This document shows, in pieces, positions 28,101-36,130 of a stretch of 64,000 nucleotides of DNA. Where the stretch lies: positions 62,001 to 126,000 of the forward strand of contig NZ_WHIW01000002.1 of assembly GCF_009295635.1 (NCBI RefSeq), given 5' to 3'. The notes under the pieces are model-generated. The model saw nothing but the letters and a program-made list of their open reading frames with translations, made no database searches and was not told where the DNA came from. Source of the stretch: Alkalilimnicola sp. S0819 (lineage in GTDB: Bacteria > Pseudomonadota > Gammaproteobacteria > Nitrococcales > WHIW01). Numbering within the stretch: position 1 is the first letter of the stretch; the number at the start of each line of letters is the position of its first letter. A program made the translations under genes and the position numbers.

Positions 28101-29720
28101 GGACTGGTGGTGCTCGACGGCCTGGGTGGGCAGATAAGCGCCACCGGCAGCAATTATCTGACTGCTCCGAGTCTGTTGGTGCGTAACAGCAACAGCGCCA
28201 GCCTCAACTCGGCGCAGAACGATTTCGACACCCTGGTCGCCACGCAGGTGGGCAATTTCACGCTGGTGGATCAGGACGCGCTGGCCATAGGCGCGATCAG
28301 TTGGGATGGCAGCAATTACAAGGGTGTGCAGGCCACCGGGAGCGTCGACGTGGCCACCCTGAGTGGCGATCTGTCGGTGAACGAGGATGTCCACACCAGC
28401 AGCGCCAACAGCGTCGCCCTCACGCTGAACGCCGGTTTGAATGAAGCCGCGGGTGTGGGCAACGGTGGCGATATCAAGATCAATGGGGCCAGTGTGGACG
28501 CCGTCGGTGGCACGCGTCTGTACACCGGCAGTTTGGCGGGCAGCACCGGGCTTGTCGCCTTGCTCGGTTCCGGCAGTGGCCGTTTCCGCTACAACAGCGA
28601 TGAGGTCGCCAGCAATTACACCGCGGCCCTGGGCGGGGGTCGCTACGCGATGTTCCGGGAACAGCCGCTGCTCTCCGTCAGCCCCGAGGCGGCGGGCATG
28701 GTCTACGGGGGTGCCCAGCCCGACTACACCGCCGTCTACGGCGGTCTGGTCAATGGCGACAGCGCGCCGTTGGCGAGCGGAACGGCCACCTGGACCACGG
28801 CGGCGGGGGGCACTTCCGCCGGCGGTCATCGGGTAGTCGGCAGCTATGACGTGGCCTACAACGGCGGATTGGTGAGTGGCCTGGGTTATGGCTTCACCGA
28901 TGATGCGGCCAGCCTCGCCGAGCTCACCGTGAGCAAGCGCTCGCTGGGCCTGTCCTTGAGAGGCACCAGCGAGCGGGTCTACGACGGCAGCACCGCCATC
29001 GGTTTCAGCGGTTATACGGTCAGCGCCAACGGCATGCTGGCCGGCGATGACCTGACGGTGGCCACCGGCAACCTGACCGGTTTCGTGGATCGCAATGTCG
29101 GCAGCAACAAGGTAGTGACCTTCACCGGCTTCGGCCTTTCCGGGGCGGATACGGGGAACTACCAGTTGGTCTCCGGCGCCGCCCACAGCAACGCGAGCAT
29201 CACGCCCCGTCCCGTCACGGTCACGGCCGATGCCCAACGCAAGCTCGCCGGCGAGCCGGATCCGGTCTTGAGCTATCGCACCGATTGCGGCGCGTTGCAG
29301 GCCGACTGCGGCCTGGTGGCGGGTGAGCGCCTGCAGGGCGCCTTGAGCCGCCAGGCGGGCCGCGCTGCCGGTGTGTACCGGATACTGCGGGGCACCGTGA
29401 ACGGCGCGCACAATCCCAATTACCAGATCACCTACGTGGGCGCGGATCTGGTGGTGGCCCCCGGTACGGAGCCGGGCAGGGAGGCCGCCACCGGCGCCGT
29501 GCAGCAAGAGGCGGGCAAGTTAACGGGGGTCACTGATTTTCAGCCGCCCGCCGAGCGTGCCGCACCCACCATGAGTGCTGGTCTGGAGGTGGTGGAACTG
29601 CGCGGCGAGGAAGCCCCCCGGGGCGCCGCGCCCCAGGCGGGTGAGCAACACAGCCAGGGCCCCTTGCGGCTGTTCGTGGTGGACGGTGGCATCCGCCGGG
29701 ACGCCTCGAATCAGGAATAA
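25170..29720 (+). CDS. TpsA exoprotein (filamentous haemagglutinin-like, two-partner secretion)
   Basis: The 1516-residue secreted protein starts with an extended signal peptide region (MNRIYRPVWNAARRSWQVAG) followed by a normal hydrophobic core (about 38-52). The TPS secretion domain (about 55-300) carries VNPNGVMF and the beta-helix start typical of FhaB/HMW1-like adhesins. The middle is Gly/Ser/Asn-rich and repetitive, consistent with a long right-handed beta-helix. The C-terminal third has MBG/YDG-type Ig-like segments (SVSPEAAGMVYGGAQP, RVYDGSTAIGFSGY, ADAQRKLAGEPDPVLSYRT). No toxin domain is visible, so an adhesin or biofilm role is more likely than contact inhibition. ATG follows GGGGGATCTC. 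Confidence 0.92.
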   Translation: MNRIYRPVWNAARRSWQVAGEIGRRRGKSAGAGRAPRRLLAASGLLLAVPAFGADLPSGGTVVAGEGGIHGHGDTLTVEQRSQNLVLDWQSFSVGEGHTVRFHQPNARAAALNRVTGDQVSRIRGALRANGRVFLVNPNGVMFSASAQVDVGSLVASTLAISTEDFMAGNYRFEGASANAVINQGNITAAEGGVVAMIAAEIINTGSIHTPGGSTLMGAGSKVTLDLGGPVKIQVEEALLDTYIEQGGAIRADGGLVYLTARAAGDLASSVINHSGVTEARTLASGENGRIMLMGDMAGGELQVAGTLDASAPTGGDGGFIETSAARVRIDEVKVSTQARDGATGEWLIDPVDITIAASGGNVTGADLAAALETTNVTLDTSASGSCTGVTCSALGGSNGDIFVNDSIQVSAGNTDNTLTLKANRNIIVDEGVEISSSSGKLNTVFWADQDATDGGMIWLKDGATVRTNGGHLWLGGGSGSASWNGLTVGDGEATGNAFNSNGIILLGTTLETAGGHMAFLGRGRSGTSTSTSTPYPSPAPDTFLNSNGIRLESGNTIDAGTGTLYFYGYTDALPGGGALPGAGSANGVEFSSEVADRLLSASAAEQAILIEGYAENNATADNSWGFYSWLAQIESTGGGGIHIKGSGAKNAGVTIASGAHVLADAGRITLEGLGSGSGKHDVLIQGTVGQKAATAVTASSSDIEIIGDSLNVSGTLASSGELAIRIRSANRKINIGGSDATALEIAGGYFGSNFADGFAGITIGDSNSDTITVGGVVNYRDDLVLKSGTSVVVDSVGSLTGAAGQNASLTLWSRADGNLAATDWKRGSVWLKEGSAVNTNGGDITIGGGTDPLLGYGLGDNRVKGLGENNAIFRGASVNGTLNAAGGDISIRGKGYAGGNSARGVSVGGDISTQGAGSISIHGQAAAWSDAVAIGDTALADDPGSVVAGTGTVHLAGQRSWGKAINVNSGSRITGDGLVVLDGLGGQISATGSNYLTAPSLLVRNSNSASLNSAQNDFDTLVATQVGNFTLVDQDALAIGAISWDGSNYKGVQATGSVDVATLSGDLSVNEDVHTSSANSVALTLNAGLNEAAGVGNGGDIKINGASVDAVGGTRLYTGSLAGSTGLVALLGSGSGRFRYNSDEVASNYTAALGGGRYAMFREQPLLSVSPEAAGMVYGGAQPDYTAVYGGLVNGDSAPLASGTATWTTAAGGTSAGGHRVVGSYDVAYNGGLVSGLGYGFTDDAASLAELTVSKRSLGLSLRGTSERVYDGSTAIGFSGYTVSANGMLAGDDLTVATGNLTGFVDRNVGSNKVVTFTGFGLSGADTGNYQLVSGAAHSNASITPRPVTVTADAQRKLAGEPDPVLSYRTDCGALQADCGLVAGERLQGALSRQAGRAAGVYRILRGTVNGAHNPNYQITYVGADLVVAPGTEPGREAATGAVQQEAGKLTGVTDFQPPAERAAPTMSAGLEVVELRGEEAPRGAAPQAGEQHSQGPLRLFVVDGGIRRDASNQE

Positions 29721-31360
29721 TGAAGATGAAACACGCTATGACTTTCACCCGCCAGGCGGCCCTGTGCGCGCTGGCCCTGGCGGCAGCCGCCCCGGCCCTG
29801 GGCCAGACGCCCCCCGACGCCGGCCAGGTCTATCAGCAGATGCAGCCCGATACCGCCGCGCCGCTGGCGCCGTCCGTGGACATCGACCTGCGGGGCGAGC
29901 CCCTGCGCGATCGCAAGGCGGGTGGCGCCCGGGCGCGGATAACGCGCATCGACTTCCAGGGCAATGCGCTGTACTCCGATGCCGAATTGCTGACCGCTCT
30001 GGGCGATGTGCTGGGCAAGGCATATGACCTGGCCGGGCTGCAGGCGCTGGCCAACCGGGTCAGTCGCCACTACCGGGAGCACGGCTATCCCTTCGCCCGG
30101 GCCGTGCTGCCGGCACAGAGCCTGGATGACGGGCGGCTGCGCCTGGATATCATCGAAGGCCATTACGGCGAGGTGGCCGCCAGCGGCGAGCCGCGGCTTG
30201 CCAGCGCGGTGCAGGCCTATCTGCGCCCGCTGAAAGCGGGCGAGCCCATCGCCTCCGACGCGCTGGAGCGCACGCTGCTCATTGCCGGTGATCTCCCCGG
30301 CGTGCGCCTTACCCCCGTCATGCGCCCGGGGGAGCGCCACGGCACGGGGGATCTGGATGTGCGAGTGGCGGCGGCACCGCGGGTCAGCGGCGAAGTGGCG
30401 CTGGATAACCACGGCAGCCGGTACTCCGGCGAATACCGCGCCCGGGGCCGGCTGGCGGTCAACCGGGTGCTCATGGTGGGGGACGAGGCGAGCCTCACCG
30501 CGCTCTACACCAGCGAGGACACCTGGTTCGGCGATATCCGTTACAGCCTGCCGCTGGGCAGCAGCGGCCTGCGCGGCTCCGTGGCTTACGCCCACACCGA
30601 CTACCAGCTGGGCAAGGGCTTCGAGGGCTACACGGGCACGGCGAAGATCGGCTCCCTGGGCCTGAGTTATCCGCTGATCCGCCGTCAGCAGGCGAACTTC
30701 CTGCTGACCGCCGCTTGGCAGCACAAGGACCTGGACGACACCGCCGAAGATATCCTCTACGACAAGGCCGCCACCAGCCAGAGCCTACCCTTGGGGCTGC
30801 GCTTCGATGTGCGCGACGGCCTGGCCGGTGGCGGCGTGAGCTACGGCGGCCTGGTGATCACTCCGGTGCAGTTCGAGAGCCGGCAGACGGGGCTCGCGGA
30901 CGCCGACTACGGGCTCACCAAGGTCAATCTGGAACTGGCGCGGCTGCAGGCCCTGGGGGGCGGGCTCACGCTGTTCGGTCGCTTCAGCGGCCAATGGGCC
31001 GATCGTGAAGTCATCGACGGTTCCGAGAGCTTCTATCTGGGCGGGCCCGACGGGGTGCGCGCCTACCCGGTGGGCGAGGGCTCGGACAGCCGGGGCTGGC
31101 TGGCCCAGCTGGAGCTGCGTTACCGCGCGCCCCGTGGGCTGGAGCCCTTCCTGTTCTTCGATGCCGGCCGCACCCCGGGCGGTGGCGTGAACCGGGACGA
31201 GCGACGCAACATCTCCGGCGGCGGGCTGGGGCTGCGCTATGGCATCGGCGCGCTGCAACTGGAACTGAGCAGCGCCTGGGCGGTGGACGGCGGTGATGCC
31301 CTGTCCGACGACAAGCAGCGCACGCCGCGGGTCTGGGGCAGTATCGCCTACGGGTTCTGA
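29720..31360 (+). CDS. TpsB outer-membrane transporter (ShlB/FhaC/HecB family)
   Basis: The 546-residue partner of the upstream exoprotein has a signal peptide (cut after ALG, about residue 28), a periplasmic plug/POTRA region (ARITRIDFQGNALYSDAELL and onwards, about 68-220), and a 16-strand beta-barrel ending in the C-terminal phenylalanine (GSIAYGF). The conserved barrel motif SFYLGGPDGVRAYPVGEG is present. Its ATG overlaps the tpsA stop (TAATG), so translation is coupled; an ATG at 29726 is also possible. Confidence 0.94.
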   Translation: MKMKHAMTFTRQAALCALALAAAAPALGQTPPDAGQVYQQMQPDTAAPLAPSVDIDLRGEPLRDRKAGGARARITRIDFQGNALYSDAELLTALGDVLGKAYDLAGLQALANRVSRHYREHGYPFARAVLPAQSLDDGRLRLDIIEGHYGEVAASGEPRLASAVQAYLRPLKAGEPIASDALERTLLIAGDLPGVRLTPVMRPGERHGTGDLDVRVAAAPRVSGEVALDNHGSRYSGEYRARGRLAVNRVLMVGDEASLTALYTSEDTWFGDIRYSLPLGSSGLRGSVAYAHTDYQLGKGFEGYTGTAKIGSLGLSYPLIRRQQANFLLTAAWQHKDLDDTAEDILYDKAATSQSLPLGLRFDVRDGLAGGGVSYGGLVITPVQFESRQTGLADADYGLTKVNLELARLQALGGGLTLFGRFSGQWADREVIDGSESFYLGGPDGVRAYPVGEGSDSRGWLAQLELRYRAPRGLEPFLFFDAGRTPGGGVNRDERRNISGGGLGLRYGIGALQLELSSAWAVDGGDALSDDKQRTPRVWGSIAYGF

Positions 31361-31424
31361 GCCCGCCCACAGCGGCCGGCACTTTCAGGCATAATCGGCG
31401 GCCTCTGCCACCTCGGAGGCCGCC

Positions 31425-32324
31425 TTGTCCGCCGCAACTTCCTCCCACTCCCTGCGCGCCGACGCACTCCTGCTGCTGGTCACCCTGCTGGCCGCGGCCG
31501 GCTGGATCTTCTCCAAGGAAGCCTTGGTGGGGCTGCCGCCGCAGCTGTTCATCGGCATACGCTTCGGCTTCGCCGGGCTGATCCTGCTGGCGCTGGGCTG
31601 GCGCTCGGTGCGCGCGCTGGACCGGCGCGGCTGGCGCCAGGCGCTGGGGGTGGGGGCGCTGTTCGCCGCCGCCATCGTCTGCTGGATCATGGGCCTGCAC
31701 CACGCCCGGCATCTGGGGGAGGGGGCCTTCATCACGGCGCTGGGGATCGTGCTGGTGCCGGTGATCGCCCGTTGGGTGTTCGGGGACCGGCCGCCGGGCA
31801 GTACCTGGGTGGCCTTGCCGGTGGCGATCGCCGGTTTCGCCTGTCTTTCCCTGCAGCACGGTTTTCGCATCGAGCCGGGCCAGTGGTACTTCCTCGGCGC
31901 GGCGCTGTTCTTCGCGCTGCTGTTCAACATCAATACCCACGTGGTGGGGCGCATTCCGGTGGTGGCCCTGACCGGCATTCAACTGCTGGTGGTGGGGGTG
32001 GTGGCGCTGGCGGTTTCCGTGGCGCTGGAAGACTGGCCCACGGTGGTCGCGCCCTCGATCTGGGGCTGGCTGCTGGCGAGCATGCTGCTGGCGACGGTGG
32101 GGCGTTTCTACCTGCAGATTCGCGCCCAGGGCATGACCAGTTCCAGCCACGCGGCGGTGCTGATGATGCTGGAGCCGGTGTGGACAGCGCTGCTCGCCGG
32201 CTGGTGGTTCGGGGAGACCATGGGCTTGCTGCAGTTCGCGGGCTGCGCCCTGATCTTCCTGGCCCTGGTGATCAACCGCTGGCATTGGATCGCGCGGCTG
32301 TTGAAGACCGCGCTGCGGGTGTAA
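31425..32324 (+). CDS. EamA/DMT-family transporter
   Basis: This 299-residue inner-membrane protein has ten predicted transmembrane segments arranged as two EamA repeats, with the second repeat containing TSSSHAAVLMMLEPVWTALL, the hallmark of drug/metabolite transporters. Substrate unknown. The start is a TTG at 31425 behind TCGGAGGC; no ATG lies near the first helix. A REP-like element follows the stop. Confidence 0.88.
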   Translation: MSAATSSHSLRADALLLLVTLLAAAGWIFSKEALVGLPPQLFIGIRFGFAGLILLALGWRSVRALDRRGWRQALGVGALFAAAIVCWIMGLHHARHLGEGAFITALGIVLVPVIARWVFGDRPPGSTWVALPVAIAGFACLSLQHGFRIEPGQWYFLGAALFFALLFNINTHVVGRIPVVALTGIQLLVVGVVALAVSVALEDWPTVVAPSIWGWLLASMLLATVGRFYLQIRAQGMTSSSHAAVLMMLEPVWTALLAGWWFGETMGLLQFAGCALIFLALVINRWHWIARLLKTALRV

Positions 32325-32327
32325 ACG

Positions 32328-32402
32328 CCTGTAGGAGCGGCCCATGGCCGCGAATGTCTTTCCCGCAAGAGAAGATTCGCGGCCATGAGCCGCTCCTACA
32401 GG
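32328..32402. repeat. REP-like inverted repeat between convergent genes
   Basis: 28-bp arms (32328-32355 and 32375-32402) match with a single mismatch around a 19-nt loop. The arm sequence CTGTAGGAGCGGCCCATGGC is nearly identical to the copy inside the histidine kinase gene. It lies between convergent stop codons and may act as a bidirectional terminator. Confidence 0.9.
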
Positions 32403-32418
32403 GGCGGGCGCTTTCCGC

Positions 32419-32994
32419 TTACTGGCGGATACCTTCCAGGAAGATCTCCAGCTTCACGGTCTCGCCCTCGGGCTTCATGGTGTCGATGCCCCACTGACCG
32501 CGGTCGATCTCCACCACGCCGGTGAAGCCGCGACGGTAGCCGCCCCAAGGGTCCTCGCCCGCGCCCACATGCGCTACGTCCACGGTGATGGGGTGGGTCT
32601 GGCCGTGCAGGCTGAGCTCACCCTTGAGCACCCCGCCGCCCTCGGTGGGTTCGAAGCTGCTGCTCTCGAAACGGGCGACCGGGAATTTGCCCACCTCCAG
32701 GAAGTCCTCGCTGCGAATGTGCTTGTCCCGCTCGGCGTGGTTGCTGTCCACGCTGGCGGTCCGCACCTGCACGTTCACCGAGGACGCGGCGGGGTTTTCC
32801 TCGTCGTAGACGAAGCTGCCGCCGAGTTCGTTGAAGCGCCCCTTGAGCACGCTGATGCCCAGGTGCGGAATGCTGAACTCGATGAAGCTGTGGGTGGGGT
32901 CCAGCTTGTACTCCTCGGGGGCGGCCAGGGCCGCGCCGGAGGCGAGCAGGGACGCACTGAGGGTAAGGGCGGAAAGCGTCTTGATGGTACGCAT
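32419..32994 (-). CDS. yceI: YceI-family periplasmic protein
   Basis: The 191-residue product has a signal peptide (cut after ALA, about residue 24) and a full YceI lipocalin-like domain: EYKLDPTHSFIEFSIPHLGI, LKGRFNELGG, DKHIRSEDFLEV, and LSLHGQTHPITV. YceI folds bind long isoprenoid or amphipathic molecules. It is encoded 3 bp after a cytochrome b561 gene, as in the E. coli yceJ-yceI pair. RBS AAGGAGAC. Confidence 0.93.
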   Translation of the reverse strand: MRTIKTLSALTLSASLLASGAALAAPEEYKLDPTHSFIEFSIPHLGISVLKGRFNELGGSFVYDEENPAASSVNVQVRTASVDSNHAERDKHIRSEDFLEVGKFPVARFESSSFEPTEGGGVLKGELSLHGQTHPITVDVAHVGAGEDPWGGYRRGFTGVVEIDRGQWGIDTMKPEGETVKLEIFLEGIRQ

Positions 32995-32997
32995 GAT

Positions 32998-33552
32998 CTA
33001 GTCTCCTTTCGGCTTGCCGATCATCTTGAGAAGGGTGTCGTCACGATCGATGAAGTGATGTTTCAGCGCCGCCGCCGCATGCAGCAGCACCAGCCAGGCG
33101 CCGCCGAAACCGAGCAAGTAGTGAATGGTGCCGGCGATCTCCTCGCGGCCCGACGCCGCAGGGAGCAGGGCGGGGATCTCGAACAGGCCGAAGACCTCCA
33201 CGCCCCGGCCGTCGGCGGTGCTGAGCAGATAGCCGCTCACCGGCAGCCCCAGCATGGCGGCGTACAGCAGCCAGTGAGTGAAGCGTGCCGCCAGCGCCTG
33301 CCAGCGGGGCATGCTCGCCACCGCCGCGGGGCGGGTGTCGTACAGCGCCCAGCCCAGGCGAACCAGGATCAGCAGCAGGGCCAGTATGCCCAGGCTGCGA
33401 TGCAGGTTCGGCACCACGCGGTAGAGCGGGTCGTAATAGTCCATCTCGGTGGTCCACCAGCCCAGCGCGAACAACACCACCAGCAGCAGGGCGATGCTCC
33501 AATGCAGTAGTCGGGCCATCAGGCCGAATCGCTCTTGTGTGTTGCGCCACAT
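32998..33552 (-). CDS. yceJ: Cytochrome b561 (YceJ-like)
   Basis: The 184-residue inner-membrane dihaem protein has four helices and histidines in LLHWSIALL, NLHRSLG, THWLLYAAM and LLHAAAALKHH that fit haem ligation. I start it at the ATG at 33552 (MWRNTQERFG), preceded by GGGAGG, instead of 13 codons upstream. It is co-transcribed with yceI and diverges from a Crp/Fnr regulator, suggesting redox control. Confidence 0.92.
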   Translation of the reverse strand: MWRNTQERFGLMARLLHWSIALLLVVLFALGWWTTEMDYYDPLYRVVPNLHRSLGILALLLILVRLGWALYDTRPAAVASMPRWQALAARFTHWLLYAAMLGLPVSGYLLSTADGRGVEVFGLFEIPALLPAASGREEIAGTIHYLLGFGGAWLVLLHAAAALKHHFIDRDDTLLKMIGKPKGD

Positions 33553-33947
33553 GGTCCGCGGCCCTCCCGTTAATGAACCGCCTCCCACCATACGCAGGAA
33601 TTTTCATGAAACAATCTGTTTAAAAAGAAACATATTGTTGCCTTATCGTGAACGATTGGCGCGCTATGCTTGCGTACAGGGACTTGCTCTGGGTCAAGAG
33701 CTCGTCCTTTGTTGCCGTCATACTGGCAGGGGAGAGCTTGATCAAATTGCTTGGGCTTTCGCGGCCAAGGCCGCTCCCACGGGGAGGCCGCGGCAAGCCA
33801 TGGGATACCCCTCCCCTGTGGGAGCGGCCTTGGCCGCGAAAGAAGCCGACCACCAGCCCCAGCCCGGCTTGCCGCCCTTGCCGAGAGCCGCCTGGCGGAC
33901 AAAAAAGCCCAAGGGCATCGATGGATTGTGGATAGGAACCCGCGCCC
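33553..33947. other. Divergent intergenic region, cytochrome b561 / Crp-Fnr gene
   Basis: No gene is supported here. 33553-33755 contains a relatively AT-rich stretch (about 33600-33750) that must carry the cytochrome promoter. The right half holds a REP-like double palindrome (33756-33842). A TTGAT-N4-ATCAA-like Fnr site was looked for and not found in good form. Confidence 0.5.
33756..33842. repeat. REP-like inverted pair
   Basis: Perfect 25-bp arms (33756-33780 and 33818-33842) are separated by 37 nt. Each arm contains its own GCGGCCAAGGCCGC palindrome next to GCTCCCAC, so the unit has the BIME-like arrangement of two inverted REPs. It lies about 100 bp ahead of the Crp/Fnr gene. Confidence 0.9.
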
Positions 33948-34661
33948 ATGAACGCGACAGCCGATGAAACCCGCGCCGTGGCCGAGCAGCTGCGCCGCAC
34001 ACCGCCGTTCACGCGTCTGGCCGACAGTACGCTGGGGGCGCTGGGACGCAGTGCCCAGACCCTGCATCTGCGCCCGGGGCAGTTTCTGGCCCAGGCCGGC
34101 GAGACGCCCCGGGGCGTGGCCATACTCACCGCCGGCACCCTGAAGCTCGCCTTCCCCTCGGCCACCGGCCAGGAGAAGGTGCTGGAGCTGTTGCTGCCCG
34201 GGCGCAGCTTCGGTCAGGCGGAGCTGTTCGCCAATCAGCCCTTCCCCTACTACGTGGAGGCGCTGGAACCGTCCAATCTCATCCTCATTCCCGCCGCCGC
34301 GGTGCAGCAATGGGTACAGGAGGATGGCGAATTCGCCCGTGCCATGCTCACCTGCCTGGGGCGCCAGTTCCATGCCCTGGCCCGCGATGTGGAGTCCCTG
34401 GCCGGCCACAGCGCCCTGGTACGGGTGCTGCGGTTTCTGGTCAACCGGGTCGCGGAAGTGGCCGAAGGCGAGGCCACGGTGTCGCTGCTGGCGCGCAAGG
34501 GGGTACTCGCCTCCCGCCTGGGCCTGACGCCGGAGACGCTCTCGCGGACCCTGCGCGAGCTGCAGGAGCGAGGTCTGCTGGGTGTGCGGGGGGATCATTT
34601 GACGGTGCATGATGTGGCGGCCCTGCGAGCGCTGCTGGAGCAGCAACTATGGGGCGGTTGA
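33948..34661 (+). CDS. Crp/Fnr-family transcription regulator
   Basis: The 237-residue regulator has a cyclic-nucleotide-binding-like sensor domain (LRPGQFLAQAGETPRGVAIL ... ELLLPGRSFGQAELF) and a C-terminal helix-turn-helix (GVLASRLGLTPETLSRTLRE). The N-terminal cysteines of true FNR are absent, so it is not an iron-sulphur FNR; the overall look is closest to Dnr-like regulators, though the effector cannot be told. It is followed at 14 bp by a DUF2269-like membrane protein gene and a msrB gene. Confidence 0.88.
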   Translation: MNATADETRAVAEQLRRTPPFTRLADSTLGALGRSAQTLHLRPGQFLAQAGETPRGVAILTAGTLKLAFPSATGQEKVLELLLPGRSFGQAELFANQPFPYYVEALEPSNLILIPAAAVQQWVQEDGEFARAMLTCLGRQFHALARDVESLAGHSALVRVLRFLVNRVAEVAEGEATVSLLARKGVLASRLGLTPETLSRTLRELQERGLLGVRGDHLTVHDVAALRALLEQQLWGG

Positions 34662-34674
34662 AGGAGGTGCCTGT

Positions 34675-35148
34675 TTGGAATCGTTGGCTTCGGCATTGAA
34701 GCTGCTGCATCTGCTCGCCGCCGTGGTGATGTTCGGTGCCGGCTTGACCACGGCCTTCTTCATGCTGCAGGCCGACCGGGCGGGCGATGCGGCCCATATG
34801 GCGGCCACCGCCCGCGCGGTGGTGCGGGCCGAGCGCCTGTTGATCGTCCCCGCCGTGCTGCTCCTGCTGCTCAGCGGCATGAGCCTGGCCGAGCTGCGGG
34901 GCTTGCCCCGGGATACCCCCTGGTTGGTGGCCAGCGTGGTGGTCTTCAGCCTGGTGGGGCTGATCTGGCTGCCGGTGATGTGGCTGCAGGGGCGTGCGGC
35001 GCGCCTGGCCGAAGCCTGTGCGGCGCAGGGCCAGCCCTTGCCGGCGCGCTTTCGACGCTACATGATCTGGTGGTATCGGTTGCGTTGGCCGGAGAGCCTG
35101 GGCGCGCTGCTGATATTCGCGCTGATGGTGTTTCAGCCCCAGTGGTAG
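34675..35148 (+). CDS. DUF2269-like integral membrane protein
   Basis: This 157-residue protein has four transmembrane helices (about 5-28, 50-70, 80-105, 132-152) and a LHLLAAVVMFGAG start typical of DUF2269 proteins. No function is known. The TTG at 34675 follows a perfect AAGGAGGTG site at 34661-34669, which decides the start; the frame is open further upstream, but overlaps the regulator gene. Confidence 0.8.
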   Translation: MESLASALKLLHLLAAVVMFGAGLTTAFFMLQADRAGDAAHMAATARAVVRAERLLIVPAVLLLLLSGMSLAELRGLPRDTPWLVASVVVFSLVGLIWLPVMWLQGRAARLAEACAAQGQPLPARFRRYMIWWYRLRWPESLGALLIFALMVFQPQW

Positions 35149-35165
35149 GGCCGGAGGTGTTCCTG

Positions 35166-35723
35166 ATGCGACGCAGAACCTTTTTGAGTGCGACGGGCGG
35201 TTTCTTGCTGGCGGCGGCGCCCCTGTTGCGCGCGCTGGCCACCGCCGAGGAGCGAGTGATGAACCGTACCGTGGAAGAGATGCAGCGCAACTGGCGGGCG
35301 TTCCTCCCCGAGGGCGCCGAGGTGCCCGGCCCGGGGGATCGCCTGGAGCTGAGCGAGGCGCAGTGGAAGGAGCGGCTGGATTCCATGGCCTACAAGGTGC
35401 TGCGCAAGGAGGGCACCGAGCGGGCGGGTACCAGCCCGCTCAATGATGAGCACCGGGCGGGCGTCTTCGTCTGCGCCGGCTGCGGCCTGCCCCTGTTCAC
35501 CTCCGAGATGAAGTTCGAAAGCGGCACCGGCTGGCCCAGTTTCTTCAGCTACATTCCCGGCACGCTGGAGATGAAGCAGGATCGCAAGCTGTTCATGGTG
35601 CGCACCGAGTACCACTGCATCCGTTGCGGCGGCCACCAGGGCCATGTCTTCGACGACGGCCCGCCGCCCACCGGCAAGCGCTATTGCAACAACGGCGTGG
35701 CTCTCAGCTTCCTGCCGCGATAA
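35166..35723 (+). CDS. msrB: Peptide-methionine (R)-S-oxide reductase, apparently Tat-exported
   Basis: The 185-residue protein has a twin-arginine-type leader (RRRTFLSATGGFLLAAAPLL) and a complete MsrB domain: zinc ligands in CAGCG and CIRCGGHQGH, the GTGWPSFF motif and the catalytic cysteine in RYCNNG. MsrB repairs methionine-R-sulphoxide; export would place it in the periplasm. ATG at 35166 has GGAGGT upstream. It forms a three-gene row with the Crp/Fnr regulator and the DUF2269-like protein. Confidence 0.93.
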   Translation: MRRRTFLSATGGFLLAAAPLLRALATAEERVMNRTVEEMQRNWRAFLPEGAEVPGPGDRLELSEAQWKERLDSMAYKVLRKEGTERAGTSPLNDEHRAGVFVCAGCGLPLFTSEMKFESGTGWPSFFSYIPGTLEMKQDRKLFMVRTEYHCIRCGGHQGHVFDDGPPPTGKRYCNNGVALSFLPR

Positions 35724-35757
35724 CGGCGTGCCTGCTGTACCGCGGTAGGAGTCGCTC

Positions 35758-36111
35758 TTACGGGCCCAAGCTCAAGAACGGCTTGATCGAGAAATACAGC
35801 ACCACCAGGATCGCACCGACAATGGCCACGGTGCGCACGGGGTGCCGCAGCGGGCCCTCCAGCTCGCCGCTCTCCCGGGCGCGCTGGTATTCCTCCCTTG
35901 CCCGCTGCTGCCGCTCCTGCTGGTATTCATCCATCAACTGCCGGGCCCGGGGGTAATCCTCCGGCTCCCGCAGCCACAGGCCACCCATGGAAATGCCCCA
36001 GCGGCTTGCCGGGGTGCGGTAGACATCGAAGCCCCGCCGTTCCAGCATCTCCTGGACTTCCGCGATCTCGTCCTCGGGCACGTGGCGCAGGTTCATCAGC
36101 AATTTGGGCAT
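35758..36111 (-). CDS. DUF6164-like small membrane protein
   Basis: The 117-residue product starts MPKLLMNLRHVPEDEIAEVQ and looks like an N-terminal ferredoxin-like domain (about 1-60: VPEDEIAEVQEMLERRGFDVY), a charged helix (PRARQLMDEYQQERQQRARE), and one C-terminal transmembrane segment (about 93-112). Similar proteins are annotated as DUF6164 from memory; function unknown. It converges with msrB and is 19 bp from the gene upstream on the same strand. Confidence 0.75.
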   Translation of the reverse strand: MPKLLMNLRHVPEDEIAEVQEMLERRGFDVYRTPASRWGISMGGLWLREPEDYPRARQLMDEYQQERQQRAREEYQRARESGELEGPLRHPVRTVAIVGAILVVLYFSIKPFLSLGP

Positions 36112-36130
36112 GATCCGTCCTCGGGTGCTT

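Noticed and set aside
33553-33947. FNR box for the Crp/Fnr or cytochrome gene
   Set aside because: TTGAT and ATCAA-like words occur (for example around 33738), but not as a spaced TTGAT-N4-ATCAA palindrome.
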